From Bacteroidetes bacterium HGW-Bacteroidetes-21 (GTDB lineage Bacteria; Bacteroidota; Bacteroidia; Bacteroidales; GWA2-32-17), in contig PHDH01000014.1 in assembly GCA_002840935.1 (NCBI GenBank), forward strand, positions 1 through 32,677: DNA of 32,677 nucleotides. The letters are read 5' to 3'. Below are positions 23,087 to 29,596 of the stretch, piece by piece. Made by a program: the position numbers and the translations under genes. Numbering within the stretch: position 1 is the first letter of the stretch; every line of letters starts with the position of its first letter. The notes beneath the pieces are model-generated. The model did no database searches. It was not told where the DNA came from and worked only from the letters and a program-made list of their open reading frames with translations.

Positions 23087-25045
23087 TCAGATCCTAACAC
23101 CAATTACCAAGATATCGTCAACTTGCTCCAATGGTCCTTTCCATTCAAGAATGGTTTGGTTCAGGATGTCCTGTTGGCGATTCATATTTTCGTTCTGGAA
23201 TGAAAGCAGCAATTCTTTGAATCTGGAATACTTAAACTTCTTACCTCCTTCATTGAACTTAGGTCCGCCAAACTGGTCGGCATACCCATCGGAGAAAATG
23301 TAGAATGTATCCCCTTTTTCCAATTCTATCATTTGGTTGGTAAAAGGTTTATTCTCTTCGTAAAGTCCAATCGGTTGTTTATCCGCCTTAAATTCTGTCA
23401 ACTCACCATTTCTGATTAAATAGAGGGGATTGTTTGCACCAGAAAACTGGAGTTGATTATTATCCAAATCGAGTAAACATAAGGCCATATCCATTCCGTC
23501 TCGAGTCTGACTTTCGACACCTGGCTGATGCAACGCAGTAATTACATAATTTCTCAAATGATTGAGAATATCATTTGCGTGCATAAGTTCAATCTTATTG
23601 ATAATCTCTTTCAGAAAAGCGACGCCCAGCAAGCTCATAAAAGCACCTGGCACACCATGCCCGGTACAGTCGGCTGCAGCAATAATAATTTTATTGTCTC
23701 TTTCTGCCATCCAATAGTAATCGCCTGATACAATATCTCTGGGTTTATTCAGAATGAAATAACTGTCTTTCATCAAATCATTCAAAAATTTGGGAGGGGG
23801 CAATACTGCTTGTTGAATACGACGGGCATAGTGAATACTATCCGTGATTTCTTTTTTCTGATGTGCAATTTCATCACGCTGTTCAACGGCGACTCTTCTT
23901 TCTTCTTCTATCTCATCTCGTTGTCTTTCAATCTCGTCGCGTTGGGCTTCAATTTCTTCTTTTTGCTGACGAATTTCTTCGTTCTGCTGCATGATTTCGT
24001 GATTCTTCTCCGTCAGCATTTTATTAGATTGCTTTTTGATTTTGTAAGCCCGATAGATAAAAAACCCGAGTCCTATTAAAACCAAAGCCAACGCAACAAA
24101 CATATAAAGTATAAATTGCTGAAGATGAATTTTTTCCAATTGTTCGTTCAGTACCTTTTTTTGCTCTGCAATTTTTACTTCCTGATCAGTCATTTCGGCC
24201 TTTTGCCTGTCGAGGATTTTGCTTTGGGTAACAATTTGCTCTTTTTGCTCATCCAACTCCTTTTGCTTTTTTTCGAGTTCGGCCAGCTTCTGTCTCAGTA
24301 GCGCCTGATTTACCCCAACCCGCTGCATTAATGTGGTCAATTCCTTTTTCTGATCGTCAATTCTGGCTTGCTGTTCTTCAATTTCTTTTCTCTGTTTTAC
24401 CAGTCGTTCTTCCTGCGCAGCTATTTCAATTTTCTGATCCTCGATGACCTTGGTCTGCTTTTCAACAATTTCCTTTTCTTTTTGCAGCTCTATATCGGTT
24501 TTTTTATACAACTCTTCCCAGTCGGCTTTCGACTTAATTGAAAGAGCCGCGAACAGCGGAGTAACAGTAAAACCTTCTTCCTTCACTTTCGCTTCATTCA
24601 TTTCGAAGCGTTTTTCGTTGTTCACAACTATGAAATTGATCATTGATTTATGGAACTCGTAGTTTTCGGTAATGAGCAAAATATTTTTTCCCTGAACGAT
24701 TTCCTGTAGTTTGTATATATTATAGCCATTATCTTTGTTGGCAAAAAGGACCTGAGCATGAGGAATTTCTTCGGGCTGGGAATATCTTGTAACAGCTATA
24801 GGTTTACCATGCACATTACCTCTTTCTGCAGCCATCTTTTTTAATTCGTTGAGCAAATCGTCGTTATTGTCGAGGATAGCAATTTTGAACGTTTTAATAG
24901 AATCTTCACCTTGCCACTTCACATACTTAACAATATCAAAAATAAATACCGCTCTGCTTCGGTTATCAAATTTATTTTGTCCTGCTAGTGTTCCGGAAAA
25001 CAATACGAGGAAAAATAAGACTATTTGTAAAAGCTTTGTTTTCAA
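23087..25045 (-). CDS. YfiR-like sensor, coiled coil, transmembrane, SpoIIE/PP2C phosphatase
   Basis: A 652-residue signalling protein. Signal peptide (1-22), then a periplasmic YfiR/HmsC-like (DUF4154) domain at ~25-185 (RAVFIFDIVKYVKWQ, FKIAILDNNDDLL, PHAQVLFANKD, KNILLITENYEF, VVNNEKRFEMNEAKV). Next are a long Gln/Glu/Lys coiled coil (~190-305), one transmembrane helix (FILYMFVALALVLIGLGFFIY), a second coiled coil (QQNEEIRQQKEEIEAQRDEI...) and a C-terminal SpoIIE-type PP2C domain with metal-binding aspartates in DIVSGDYYW, AADCTGHGVPGAFMS, GMDMALCLLDLD and FSDGYADQFGG. It probably dephosphorylates Ser/Thr of an anti-anti-sigma-like or similar target in response to an envelope signal (inference). 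No such partner is encoded nearby. It shares its output module with the phosphatase at 29597. Confidence 0.88.
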   Translation of the reverse strand: MKTKLLQIVLFFLVLFSGTLAGQNKFDNRSRAVFIFDIVKYVKWQGEDSIKTFKIAILDNNDDLLNELKKMAAERGNVHGKPIAVTRYSQPEEIPHAQVLFANKDNGYNIYKLQEIVQGKNILLITENYEFHKSMINFIVVNNEKRFEMNEAKVKEEGFTVTPLFAALSIKSKADWEELYKKTDIELQKEKEIVEKQTKVIEDQKIEIAAQEERLVKQRKEIEEQQARIDDQKKELTTLMQRVGVNQALLRQKLAELEKKQKELDEQKEQIVTQSKILDRQKAEMTDQEVKIAEQKKVLNEQLEKIHLQQFILYMFVALALVLIGLGFFIYRAYKIKKQSNKMLTEKNHEIMQQNEEIRQQKEEIEAQRDEIERQRDEIEEERRVAVEQRDEIAHQKKEITDSIHYARRIQQAVLPPPKFLNDLMKDSYFILNKPRDIVSGDYYWMAERDNKIIIAAADCTGHGVPGAFMSLLGVAFLKEIINKIELMHANDILNHLRNYVITALHQPGVESQTRDGMDMALCLLDLDNNQLQFSGANNPLYLIRNGELTEFKADKQPIGLYEENKPFTNQMIELEKGDTFYIFSDGYADQFGGPKFNEGGKKFKYSRFKELLLSFQNENMNRQQDILNQTILEWKGPLEQVDDILVIGVRI

Positions 25046-25065
25046 TTATCTTCAGATTAATTAAG

Positions 25066-25073
25066 CAAAGATA
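25066..25073 (-). promoter_or_regulatory. -7 element for the YfiR-SpoIIE gene
   Basis: TATCTTTG on the minus strand, an exact TAnnTTTG, 20 nt before the ATG at 25045. The -33 region is not clear. It lies in the 46-nt gap behind the MORN-repeat gene, so the phosphatase can be transcribed separately from it. Confidence 0.5.
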
Positions 25074-25091
25074 ACTACTAATCATTGAAAA

Positions 25092-25790
25092 TTACTCATC
25101 GGGGGTTTGAATTTTCAACGCTTTACCGTTAATATCCCATTCCTGATAACGCACTACTAATCCGTTCTTTGCATTTCCTTCAATTTGCTTCTGCCCATTT
25201 TCAAACCATCCCGTAAAGACTCCGTTTTCAATACCATTGACAAAAGTCCTCTGTATCATGATTTTTCCTGAGCTATAATACCATATTTCAAGACCATCCT
25301 TTTGACCATCCTTATAGTCGCGTTCATTAATGAGTAATCCTTTATCATTCCAATACATCCAATGTCCATCTTCAATTCCGTTTTTCACATTACCTTCCCG
25401 CTCTTTAGTGCCGTTTTCGCGATAATAAACCCAGAATCCATTGGCGGTCCCCGATTTAAAGTACCCTGTTGCTTTCATTTTCTTCCCGGGGTAATACCAC
25501 TGCCATAGACCATGTTCCATCCCGTCGAGATAAAAACCAGTACTTTCGATCTCACCTGCCTTATTGTAAAAAACCGCTTTACCATTCTCGAGACCTTCAA
25601 CATACTCGATAATAAACTGAGGTTTGCCTGGACTATGCCATTTAACTGCAGTTCCAGAAAAAGGCTCTTTTTCGCCTTTCTTAAAGGTGAGATAGCCTTC
25701 TTTTTCTTCCAGTGAAGAATATTCCGTCAGTTGCCCAACGACTAACAGACTATGGATAAAGCATAAAACAAGAAAAAACCATTTAATCAT
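25092..25790 (-). CDS. MORN_2-repeat exported protein
   Basis: 232 residues from ATG 25790 (MIKWFFLVLCFIHSLLVVGQ, a signal peptide); the track's start 12 codons earlier adds a Tyr/Phe-rich leader that is unlikely. The mature protein consists of about eight MORN_2/YwqK-like repeats of ~23 residues with the alternation Y..G......G.W..Y..NG.....G...NG, for example GLENGKAVFYNKAGEIESTG, DGMEHGLWQWYYPGKKMKATG and NGIEDGHWMYWNDKGLL. Such repeats form an open beta solenoid and are common in secreted Bacteroidota proteins; ligand and role are unknown. Some relatives are annotated as toxin-antitoxin YwqK proteins, but nothing here supports that. It is on the same strand as, and just upstream of, the YfiR-SpoIIE gene. 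Confidence 0.82.
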   Translation of the reverse strand: MIKWFFLVLCFIHSLLVVGQLTEYSSLEEKEGYLTFKKGEKEPFSGTAVKWHSPGKPQFIIEYVEGLENGKAVFYNKAGEIESTGFYLDGMEHGLWQWYYPGKKMKATGYFKSGTANGFWVYYRENGTKEREGNVKNGIEDGHWMYWNDKGLLINERDYKDGQKDGLEIWYYSSGKIMIQRTFVNGIENGVFTGWFENGQKQIEGNAKNGLVVRYQEWDINGKALKIQTPDE

Positions 25791-25977
25791 AACAGGGTAA
25801 AAATAATCATAATGACAGAAAAACAAATTAAAATACTATTAGAAATATGGACTATTTATCAACTAAAATAATAAAAAATCAGGATTTAAGTAAAATCCAG
25901 CTTACAAATAAAAATTGAGTTAAGTTAAAAAATCATATTCATTAAAAAAAAGACATCAAATACTTGGATTATTATGA

Positions 25978-26018
25978 GCATATGCATATTTTTGCCATTC
26001 ATGCAAATGAGCATATGC
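25978..26018 (+). promoter_or_regulatory. Paired GCATATGC palindromes overlapping the DUF134 start (candidate operator)
   Basis: ATGAGCATATGC occurs twice: the perfect 8-bp palindrome GCATATGC lies at 25978-25985 and 26011-26018. The centres are 33 bp apart, about three helical turns, so two dimers would face the same side. The second site covers the start codon of the DUF134 gene. This is a good arrangement for autoregulation. It is also the reason the ORF track places the start too early. Seen: the repeats. Inferred: the operator role. Confidence 0.5.
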
Positions 26019-26317
26019 CAAGATTAAAATGCAAAAGGAATGTCTGTTTCGAACCCGGTACAGTTTACTTTAAGCCAGCTGGTATACCAGTAAGGGAACT
26101 AGAAGAAGTTGTTATTTATCATGATGAGCTAGAGTCGATAAGACTTTGCGATTTAGAGGGATTATATCATGAGCAGGCAGCTGAACAAATGCATGTATCA
26201 AGGCAAACGATTGGAAGAATGCTGGAATCAGCCCGCAAAAAGATAGCCGATGCCATGATCCACGGAAAAGCCATTCGCTTCGAAAAAGAAAATTCAGTAA
26301 AAAACTTAAACCAATAA
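26015..26317 (+). CDS. DUF134 (UPF0251) family DNA-binding protein
   Basis: 100 residues from ATG 26015 (MPRLKCKRNVCFEPGTVYFKPAG), the conserved family start, instead of 25964 in the track. The N-terminal half carries RxxxCxR/P-type residues with two cysteines (C6, C11) and the PAGIPVRELEEVVIYHDELESIRLCD region. The C-terminal half is a sigma-70 region-4-like helix-turn-helix (GLYHEQAAEQMHVSRQTIGRMLESARKKIADAM). The family usually sits beside NifX/NifB-type iron-molybdenum-cluster-binding proteins, as here, where the next gene starts 2 nt after the stop. The likely role is transcriptional control of that operon, perhaps with a metal or Fe-S signal; this is inference. Confidence 0.88.
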   Translation: MPRLKCKRNVCFEPGTVYFKPAGIPVRELEEVVIYHDELESIRLCDLEGLYHEQAAEQMHVSRQTIGRMLESARKKIADAMIHGKAIRFEKENSVKNLNQ

Positions 26318-26319
26318 TT

Positions 26320-26682
26320 ATGAAAATTGCAATTCCAACCCGCGACACACAAGTAGATGATCATTTTGGTCACTGTGCGTATTACACGATTTACGAAATC
26401 GCCGACAATAAAATTTCGGATAAAAAAATGCTCCCTTCTCCCCAGGGATGTGGGTGCAAATCGAATATAGCCGGGGTCTTAAAACAGTTAAATGTTACCA
26501 TCATGCTGGCAGGCAATATGGGCGAAGGCGCTTTACAGATGCTCAAATCGCACGGCATAGAAGTTATTAGAGGCTGTCAGGGAGAGTGCGACAAAGTAGT
26601 CGCAGACTATCTTTCAGGCGGAATAAAAGACAGTGGTCAAGGATGTGCCAGTCACGACGAAGGTCATAGCTGCGGACATTAA
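26320..26682 (+). CDS. NifX/NifB-type iron-molybdenum cluster-binding domain protein
   Basis: 120 residues of the dinitrogenase iron-molybdenum cofactor family (MKIAIPTRDTQVDDHFGHCAYYTIYEI, GNMGEGALQMLKSHGIEVIRGCQG). The domain occupies ~1-105; the end is a Cys/His-rich tail (GQGCASHDEGHSCGH), suitable for metal binding. Cys also occurs in the PSPQGCGCKSN loop. No nif genes are in the window, and stand-alone members of this family are common in anaerobes without nitrogenase. The reading frame begins 2 nt after the DUF134 gene, so the two are one operon. Its actual cargo (an Fe-S or Mo-Fe-S cluster) is unknown. Confidence 0.88.
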   Translation: MKIAIPTRDTQVDDHFGHCAYYTIYEIADNKISDKKMLPSPQGCGCKSNIAGVLKQLNVTIMLAGNMGEGALQMLKSHGIEVIRGCQGECDKVVADYLSGGIKDSGQGCASHDEGHSCGH

Positions 26683-26818
26683 ACTTTCTTTTCGAGATAA
26701 CGTTTTTGCCATTAAAACGATTTTGATTTTTGTAAAAGTTGCTAGATTTGACTTATTGATTATTATTACAACATAGCTGATTCTATCCTATTTTTCATCA
26801 ATTAATGATGTTAAATTT

Positions 26819-26848
26819 TTGTTTAATTATTTAAATTCTATAGTTTTG
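26819..26848 (+). promoter_or_regulatory. Promoter for the ELWxxDGT-repeat protein gene
   Basis: TTG at 26819-26821 and TAGTTTTG at 26841-26848, separated by 19 nt, the ideal Bacteroidota spacing. The start would be near 26854, about 18 nt before ATG 26872. No other element was found in the 26683-26871 spacer. Confidence 0.7.
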
Positions 26849-26871
26849 CAACAAAAATTAAGATTTTCGAC

Positions 26872-28509
26872 ATGAAAAAAGTGGTATTTTTTATTGGTAT
26901 GCTTTTACTTGTATTCAGCGTAAAAGCACAAAATATTGAAATGGTAAAAGACATTAATCCTAGCGGGTCCAGCTCTCCAAGCTGGATGAAAGTCGCTAGC
27001 TATAATTCGGGCTTACAATTTGTTTCTAAATTGTTTTTTAATGCTGACAATGGCGTGAATGGAAAAGAATTATGGGTTACAGACGGGACTTCGGCAGGCA
27101 CTACCATGATAAAAGATATTAATCCTTCGGGTAATTCGTCTCCATACAGATTCTTTTCAGTTGGAATTGGATTATCCCAAAGAGTTATATTCCTTGCCAA
27201 CGATGGCACCAACGGCACTGAATTATGGACGACCAATGGAACAGCTGGAGGAACCAATATGGTGAAAAATATTTATACGGGAGCTTTACAAAATGTTGAG
27301 ATAACCTGTCTTTTCAGTAATTTATTTAAAGTATATTTTAATGCCGACGACGGTGTAAATGGTCGTGAAATATGGGTGACCGACGGGACTTCAGCTGGAA
27401 CAAATATGATAAAAGACATTAACCCTGGAAGTTCGAGCTCTACTCCTTCTAACTTTATCCTCTATAACAATAAACTATATTTTGTTGCTGACGATGGCAC
27501 ATCTGGAACCGAGTTATGGTGTACAGATGGAACAGAAGCCGGAACAACTTTTGTGAAAGACATAAATCCAGGCTCCGGCTCGGCATTTAATAGTTCTACT
27601 ATTAGTTCTTTTTATGGGGAAGTATATAACAATAAACTTTATTTCACTGCCAATAATGGAACTAGTGGCACTGAACTTTGGGTCACAGATGGAACAACAT
27701 CTGGAACTACGATGATAAAAAACATAAATGCATCAGGAGATTCGAACCCACAAAACTATACTGAGTTTAATGGCAAACTTTATTTTGCTGCAACAGATGA
27801 CATCTATGGTAGGCAATTGTGGTGTACTGATGGGACAACCGCTGGCACACAAAGAATAACAAATTGGTTTGTGGCCAATTACCCAATCTACAACCTCACA
27901 GTTTTTAATGATCAATTATACTTTTACGCAGCCGACTCTACACATAATTTAGAACCATGGATCAGCGACGGAACAACCACAGGTACATCGATGATTAAAG
28001 ATATCAATCTAAGTGGCCCCAGCCTTCCTTACGCCATGCCTTTTACAGAGTATAATGGTTATTTATATTTTGCCCCCTATACAACAAATGGCTACGAGCT
28101 TTACAGAACAGATGGCACAGAAACCGGCACGACTTTACTTGCCCCATCCATTGCGCCAAATACCAGTCCACTTGACAATTCTACAGCGGTAGTATTTAAC
28201 GGATCTCTTTATTTTCTGGCAAACTTCGATAGCAATGGCGCAGAGTTATGGAAATTAACCGATTCGACAACAAATGTTGTCTTTGAGCAAATGAGTAATA
28301 CGAACTTATACCCGAATCCTGCTACAGACATTTTACATGTCACACTTAAAGAACAAGACAATGTGCTTATTTACAATATGATTGGGATCAATGTCATGTC
28401 TTTTGAAAGTCATGAAAATGAACCTGTCGACATTTCTCATTTGCCAGCAGGTTCATATGTTTTAGTCTCGGCTAAAAACAACTACAGAAAAAGCTTTATT
28501 AAACTGTAA
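26872..28509 (+). CDS. Secreted ELWxxDGT-repeat protein with T9SS sorting domain
   Basis: A 545-residue exported protein. Signal peptide MKKVVFFIGMLLLVFSVKAQ, then about eight repeats of ~47-55 residues, each with an ELWVTDGTSAGTTMIKDIN-like core (variants ELWTTNGT, EIWVTDGT, ELWCTDGT, QLWCTDGT, EPWISDGT, ELYRTDGT) and a linker such as YNNKLYFVADDGTSGT; a degenerate ninth is ELWKLTDSTT. The cores are the hyperconserved ELWxxDGT repeat found in predicted beta-propeller-like proteins. The C-terminal ~70 residues (NLYPNPATDILHVTL, LPAGSYVLVSAKNNYRKSFIKL) are a type A sorting domain for the type IX secretion system, so it is carried across the outer membrane. It is transcribed from its own promoter; the ligand is unknown. 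Confidence 0.93.
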   Translation: MKKVVFFIGMLLLVFSVKAQNIEMVKDINPSGSSSPSWMKVASYNSGLQFVSKLFFNADNGVNGKELWVTDGTSAGTTMIKDINPSGNSSPYRFFSVGIGLSQRVIFLANDGTNGTELWTTNGTAGGTNMVKNIYTGALQNVEITCLFSNLFKVYFNADDGVNGREIWVTDGTSAGTNMIKDINPGSSSSTPSNFILYNNKLYFVADDGTSGTELWCTDGTEAGTTFVKDINPGSGSAFNSSTISSFYGEVYNNKLYFTANNGTSGTELWVTDGTTSGTTMIKNINASGDSNPQNYTEFNGKLYFAATDDIYGRQLWCTDGTTAGTQRITNWFVANYPIYNLTVFNDQLYFYAADSTHNLEPWISDGTTTGTSMIKDINLSGPSLPYAMPFTEYNGYLYFAPYTTNGYELYRTDGTETGTTLLAPSIAPNTSPLDNSTAVVFNGSLYFLANFDSNGAELWKLTDSTTNVVFEQMSNTNLYPNPATDILHVTLKEQDNVLIYNMIGINVMSFESHENEPVDISHLPAGSYVLVSAKNNYRKSFIKL

Positions 28510-28521
28510 TTGCTTTCTCCC

Positions 28522-29388
28522 TTATTCTATCGGGATACAAATATCCGTTTTGAGTTTTTCGGGTTTGGTCTTTTCGGGCGAATTCAGATAATGCTCAAAA
28601 CAAGGCATATTGCGTAAAATAAAATTATTATCCGGAATTATCTTCCCATAGATATAATTATACGTCTCGCTAAAGTTTTCGTAAGGTCCATTGTGCTGTA
28701 CAATCAAATATTTTCCAGCAGGAATGGTTTTATACCCGATTTCGCCTTCGGGTTTCACTTCTTTACTCACCACAACACATGCTTCGTAACGACATTTTTC
28801 GGGTTCGGTCACACCCGGGTCGTCGTAGCTTAATCCCAGAAATTCTGTTTTGAAGCCAAAAAGACGTTTTTCTTTGGCAAAAGTGCACACTTTATCCCAG
28901 CAAGGACCCGCCACATCGGCATATACTCCAATGCCATGAGCATAAATTATTTTCTTTTCCTTCAGTTCTTTTACCTTAAATTTCAATGTTTTTTCCATCA
29001 TGATTTTGTTTTGTTGATTTGACATTTCTGTTGAAATCAGACTGCTTTTGCCTTCCCTGAATTCTTCAGGACTTACCTTAAAGCGCTTGCGGAAAGCTTT
29101 ACTAAAAGATGATGCCATCTCGTATCCGCATTCCCATGCGATTTCCTGTACCGGTTTCTGCGTCAGTCTGAGCTGATGCGCGGCCCCGTCGAGCCGTATA
29201 CGCTGCAGAAAGGTTCCCACAGGCTCACCCAGATGCGCTCTGAGTATCCGATGAATGTGATAAGGAGAATAGCCCGATATGCCGGCAATTTTATCAAGGT
29301 CATACTCCTCCATGGGATGCTCGTACAGATAACGAATCACTTTGTTGATTCGTTCAAGATGTTCATGTTTAGTGATTGATTTCAACAT
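28522..29388 (-). CDS. AraC-family regulator with GyrI-like effector domain
   Basis: 288 residues. The N-terminus (~8-115) is an AraC-type double helix-turn-helix (YDLDKIAGISGYSPYHIHRI; VQEIAWECGYEMASSFSKAFRKRFKVSPEEF). The C-terminus (~130-288) is a GyrI-like small-molecule-binding domain (IIYAHGIGVYADV, CRYEACVVVSKEV, IPAGKYLIVQHNGPYENFSETYNYIY, then a FEHYLNSPEKTKPEKLKTDICIPI end). The order DNA-binding first and GyrI second is that of the Rob/BltR-like regulators that sense drugs or lipophilic compounds. It is convergent with the ELWxxDGT gene (12-nt gap) and divergent from the TPR-SpoIIE gene; a target operon is not obvious, and self-regulation is possible. Confidence 0.92.
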   Translation of the reverse strand: MLKSITKHEHLERINKVIRYLYEHPMEEYDLDKIAGISGYSPYHIHRILRAHLGEPVGTFLQRIRLDGAAHQLRLTQKPVQEIAWECGYEMASSFSKAFRKRFKVSPEEFREGKSSLISTEMSNQQNKIMMEKTLKFKVKELKEKKIIYAHGIGVYADVAGPCWDKVCTFAKEKRLFGFKTEFLGLSYDDPGVTEPEKCRYEACVVVSKEVKPEGEIGYKTIPAGKYLIVQHNGPYENFSETYNYIYGKIIPDNNFILRNMPCFEHYLNSPEKTKPEKLKTDICIPIE

Positions 29389-29406
29389 TTTATTTCATTT
29401 ACAAAA

Positions 29407-29414
29407 CAAAAGTA
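29407..29414 (-). promoter_or_regulatory. -7 element for the AraC-family gene
   Basis: TACTTTTG on the minus strand, 18 nt before ATG 29388. It matches TAnnTTTG; the -33 element is not clear. The 29389-29596 divergent spacer otherwise holds only the promoter of the phosphatase gene. Confidence 0.45.
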
Positions 29415-29575
29415 GGTCACAAAATTACACTTATCTTTTCCAATCTTGCTAAGTTTTTCGGGGCAAATCAACTAAAAAATAATCGATAAACAATTAATAT
29501 GCATATAGTAAATCGAGGCAATACACAAATATTCACATTTCTCTTCCCAATTTTTACCGATGTAAAAGAAAATCT

Positions 29576-29583
29576 TATCTTTG
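29576..29583 (+). promoter_or_regulatory. -7 element for the TPR-SpoIIE phosphatase gene
   Basis: TATCTTTG matches TAnnTTTG. The start point would be at about 29588-29591, only 6-9 nt before the GTG start codon, so the mRNA would be almost leaderless. The -33 side is T-rich without TTG. Confidence 0.5.
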
Positions 29584-29596
29584 AAAAAAAGTCCGG

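Noticed and set aside
25092-25790. YwqK-type toxin-antitoxin assignment for the MORN-repeat protein
   Set aside because: There is a signal peptide and no partner toxin gene; the name comes only from shared MORN_2 repeats.
26320-26682. Evidence for nitrogen fixation
   Set aside because: Stand-alone NifX/NifB-like domain proteins with DUF134 partners occur in many non-fixing anaerobes, and no nif structural genes are present.
26920-28260. Repeated ELWVTDGT DNA as a DNA repeat or CRISPR
   Set aside because: The repeats are at protein level with degenerate codons and belong to the ELWxxDGT family.
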